Shown: positions 61,655 to 64,000 of the stretch, piece by piece
How the letters are laid out: each line of letters opens with the position of its first letter
Position numbering within the stretch: the stretch's first letter is position 1
Origin: Macrotis lagotis
Lineage: Eukaryota > Chordata > Mammalia > Peramelemorphia > Peramelidae
DNA length: 64,000 nt
NCBI RefSeq assembly: GCF_037893015.1
Contig: NC_133661.1
Coordinates: forward strand, 184,762,306 to 184,826,305
Direction of reading: 5' to 3'
The notes under the pieces: model-generated
Database searches by the model: none
What the model saw: only the letters and a program-made list of their open reading frames with translations
Told to the model about the DNA's origin: nothing
Made by a program: the position numbers and the translations under genes

Positions 61655-62145
61655 TTTATTTTATTTTTGTAATTACATTCGTTGGCAGCATTTCAATATT
61701 CTTCCATTTGCAAATTTATGAGTTTCACATTTTTCTACACCCTCCTTTCCTTTCCTCCCTTATCATGGCAGCACTCTAGTAAATGTTGAACATGTACATT
61801 TGTGTTTAATATATTTACATATTAGTCATTTAGTGAAAGAGAAATTAGAACAAAGAGGAAAGAAAAAAACCATAAGGAATGAAAAGCATAGAAGAACTTT
61901 TTAAAAAGGGAACACAGTATGCATTCAGACTCTGGGAATTTTTTCTTTAAATGTGAATATAATTATCCACATTAGATCTCTCAGGGTTGTCCATGATCTC
62001 TGAACTGCTGAGAGGATCTGAATCCATCACAGTTGATCATCTCACAGTGCTATTGTTAATGTATAGTGTTTTCTTGGTTCTGCTTACTTTATTCATCATC
62101 ATCTGGTTTAATGCTTTCCATGCTTCTCTGAAGTCATGATTTCTT
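61655..62145 (-). mobile_element. L1 3' end, older subfamily
   Basis: Same subfamily as 17,167-17,925 (TTCCATTTGCAAATTTATGAG, GATCTCTCAGGGTTGTCC, ATCACAGTTGATCATCTCAC). 5'-truncated. Confidence 0.75.
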
Positions 62146-62164
62146 TTTACTTAATTTTTTTACT

Positions 62165-62665
62165 TAATTTCTTTTTTACTTAATATTTTATTTATTTGTT
62201 TTTCTGACACTATGCAAAGGTAGCTTTTAACCAATCATTTATGAAAAGTTTTGAATTTTACATTTTTCTTTCCTTCCTTCCCTCCACTTTCCCCCAACAT
62301 AAAGCAATCTGATATAGATTCTACATGTATAACCCTGCGAAACAAAGGTCCATATTGATTATGTGTAAGAGAAGAATCAGACTGAAAAGGAAAACAACTT
62401 TTAAAAATTGAAGATAATTAAGTTTTGATCTTCATTTAAATTCCATAATTCTTTCTCTGATATGGATAGTATTTTGCATCACAAATCTTTTAAACTTGTC
62501 TTTGATTATTGTACTGCTGAAATGAACAAGTCCATCATGGTTTATAATCACCCCATGTTGTTGGTATTGTTAATAAAGATTTCTGATTTTGCTCATTTCA
62601 TTCAACTTCAATTCATGCAAGTATTTCCAGGCTTTTCTGAACTTCCATCCCTCATTATTTCTTTT
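62165..62665 (-). mobile_element. L1 3' end, 5'-truncated
   Basis: Same subfamily as the full-length L1 tail at 31.7-32.2 kb: C-rich tract near 62,270-62,296, ATTCTTTCTCTGATATGGAT, GTCCATCATGG and ACTTCCATCCCTC. Abuts a HAL1 on its right. Confidence 0.75.
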
Positions 62666-63212
62666 TTTTTATGATTCATTTATTTATTTTCACTTTACTA
62701 CAATAATCTTGTTGTGAAAGTAAACATAATCCTCCCTACCCCTGATGGAGAAACCTCAAAAAATATAGTGAGAGAAAAAGAAAAAAATATATTTCAGTCT
62801 ATGTTCAGATACCATCAGCTTTTTCTCTGGGATAGGTTGCATTCTTTATCATTAGTCCATCTGAGAAATTACTTAAATAATTTTTCCCACAGTGGCTGTT
62901 AACTAGATTTACCTCCATTCTATTCCTCCCCACTCCCAATTATGCCATTCTCTCTCTGCTTCCATCATGTCCCTCCTCAAAAATGTTTTATCTGACTACC
63001 CACTCCCATGACCTTCCTTCTCTTCTGTCACCTACATTTCCATCTCCCTTGCCACTGACCCCTTTCTTCCATTCCTTCCCTCTCCTTTTTCCTCTAAAGT
63101 AAAGATAAATTTCTATCTTAGGGTATCTAATTGAGTATCTGATTAGGTATCTAATTGGGTATCTAATACTCAATTGAGTTTGCATGTTTTTTCCCTGCTG
63201 AGACACACTCTT

Positions 63213-63362
63213 TTTTTTTAGGTTTTTGCAAGGCAAATGGGGTTAAGTGGCTTGCCCAAGGCCAAACAGCTAGGTAATTATTAAGTGTCTTAGACCAGAT
63301 TTGAACCCAGGTAATTCTGACTTCAGGGCCACTGCTTTATCCACTGCACCACCTAGCCACCC
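63213..63362 (-). mobile_element. WSINE-type SINE
   Basis: Complete minus-strand copy (TTTTGCAAGGCAAATGGGGT to CCACCTAGCCACCCC) with flanking CTGAGACACACTCTT and CTGAGACACTCTTG repeats. Confidence 0.93.
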
Positions 63363-63515
63363 CTGAGACACTCTTGACAAGAGTGAAGGTTCACTCATTC
63401 CCTCTCACCTACCCCCTTCCACTCAATAGCCTCTTTTAATGTAAAATATCTTAACCCATTCTACCTCTTTTCACTTTCACCCATTGACTCAATCTTTATA
63501 ATACATATTACCTTT

Positions 63516-63564
63516 TGTTTTTAGGTTTTTGCAAGGCAAACAGGGTTAATTGGTTTGCCCAAGG
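63516..63564 (-). mobile_element. Severely 5'-truncated SINE
   Basis: Only the last ~45 nt of a WSINE-type element (TTTTGCAAGGCAAACAGGGT to TTGCCCAAGG), yet flanked by a perfect ATACATATTACCTTT duplication (63,501-63,515 and 63,565-63,579). Confidence 0.85.
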
Positions 63565-64000
63565 ATACATATTACCTTTATATAATATGTATTACCTTTA
63601 TATTCAGCTCCCTCCTGCCTGGTCTATATAAATTCCTTCTGTCCTAATAAATGAGGTTCATATAATTTATCAGTATCTTCTTCCCATGCCAGAATACAGG
63701 CAGTTCAACATCATTAAATCCCTCATAAATTGCCCTTCCTGTGCACCCTCTCTATGCTTCAGCTGAGTCCTATACTTGAAGATCAAACTTTCTGGTCATT
63801 TCATCAGGAAAGTTTGAAAGTTCCCTATTTCACTGAATGTCCATCTTTCCCCCTAAAATAAGATGCTCGGTTTTGCTGGGTAATTGATTCTCAGTTATAA
63901 TCCAAGCTCTTTTACCTTCCAGAATATCATATTCCTAGTACTACAAGACCTTAATGTAGACCCTGCTAAATCCTGTGTACTGTAGTGACACAATAATTGA

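Larger units (their letters stand above)
62675..64000 (-). mobile_element. HAL1 3' part, continuing beyond the window
   Basis: Reverse HAL1 3' UTR and end of ORF1, collinear with 15,462-16,300 (TCAGTCTATGTTCAGATACC, CTCCATTCTATTCCTCCCC, GAAAGTTTGAAAGTTCCCTA). It is interrupted by two SINEs; the window ends inside it. Confidence 0.75.

Overview
The window looks like nuclear DNA of an Australian-type marsupial, most likely a dasyurid-like species. This is inferred from repeat content: many tRNA-like SINEs of the WSINE type (GGCAGCTAGGTGGC head, CTTGCAAAA tail), MAR1 CORE-SINEs, L1 and half-L1 (HAL1, ORF1-only) elements whose 5' ends read AGCCAAGATGG, and old L2 and MIR remnants. The DNA is AT-rich. 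No bacterial-type operon, CRISPR array, tRNA or rRNA gene was seen.

Only one intact host gene is well supported: an intronless olfactory receptor coding sequence (59,929-60,873, +, 314 residues, family 4-like), with a plausible splice acceptor just upstream and a poly(A) signal downstream. Two other host-derived sequences look like processed retrocopies. The left edge (1-~1,760) carries the 3' two-thirds of an RFXAP-like message with a one-base frame break and a poly(A) tail. At 9,075-9,950 there is a complete retrocopy of HMGN3, apparently the short isoform, with a 5' UTR, an open 76-codon frame, AATAAA, poly(A) and a 14-bp target-site duplication. A third retroposed sequence of unknown parentage lies at 33,261-34,205.

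Layout: 1-5.6 kb is the RFXAP retrocopy followed by L1 pieces in both orientations. 5.6-7 kb is ancient SINE, a hAT-like MITE and unassigned sequence. 7-23 kb is a dense nest of L1 and HAL1 elements, holding the HMGN3 retrocopy, several SINEs and a perfect 67-nt inverted repeat. 23.5-29.4 kb is one HAL1 containing a second complete HAL1 and a solo LTR. 29.4-31.5 kb holds L2, MAR1 and MIR. 31.7-39.8 kb is a near-full-length L1 on the minus strand, inserted into an older L1 tail and itself hit by at least three later elements. 40-43.4 kb is L2 plus a 5'-truncated L1. 43.6-59.9 kb is relatively quiet, with decayed L2/MIR/MAR1 copies and large simple repeats. The OR gene follows, and 61.6-64 kb returns to L1/HAL1 on the minus strand.

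The genes do not form a pathway. The main value of the window is the olfactory receptor gene, the two recognisable retrocopies, and target-site duplications clear enough to order many insertions in time. I saw no convincing new molecular system. The least explained items are the perfect inverted repeat (13.7-14.3 kb) and the unidentified retrocopy (33.3-34.2 kb). All family names were assigned by eye from sequence memory, without a database search.
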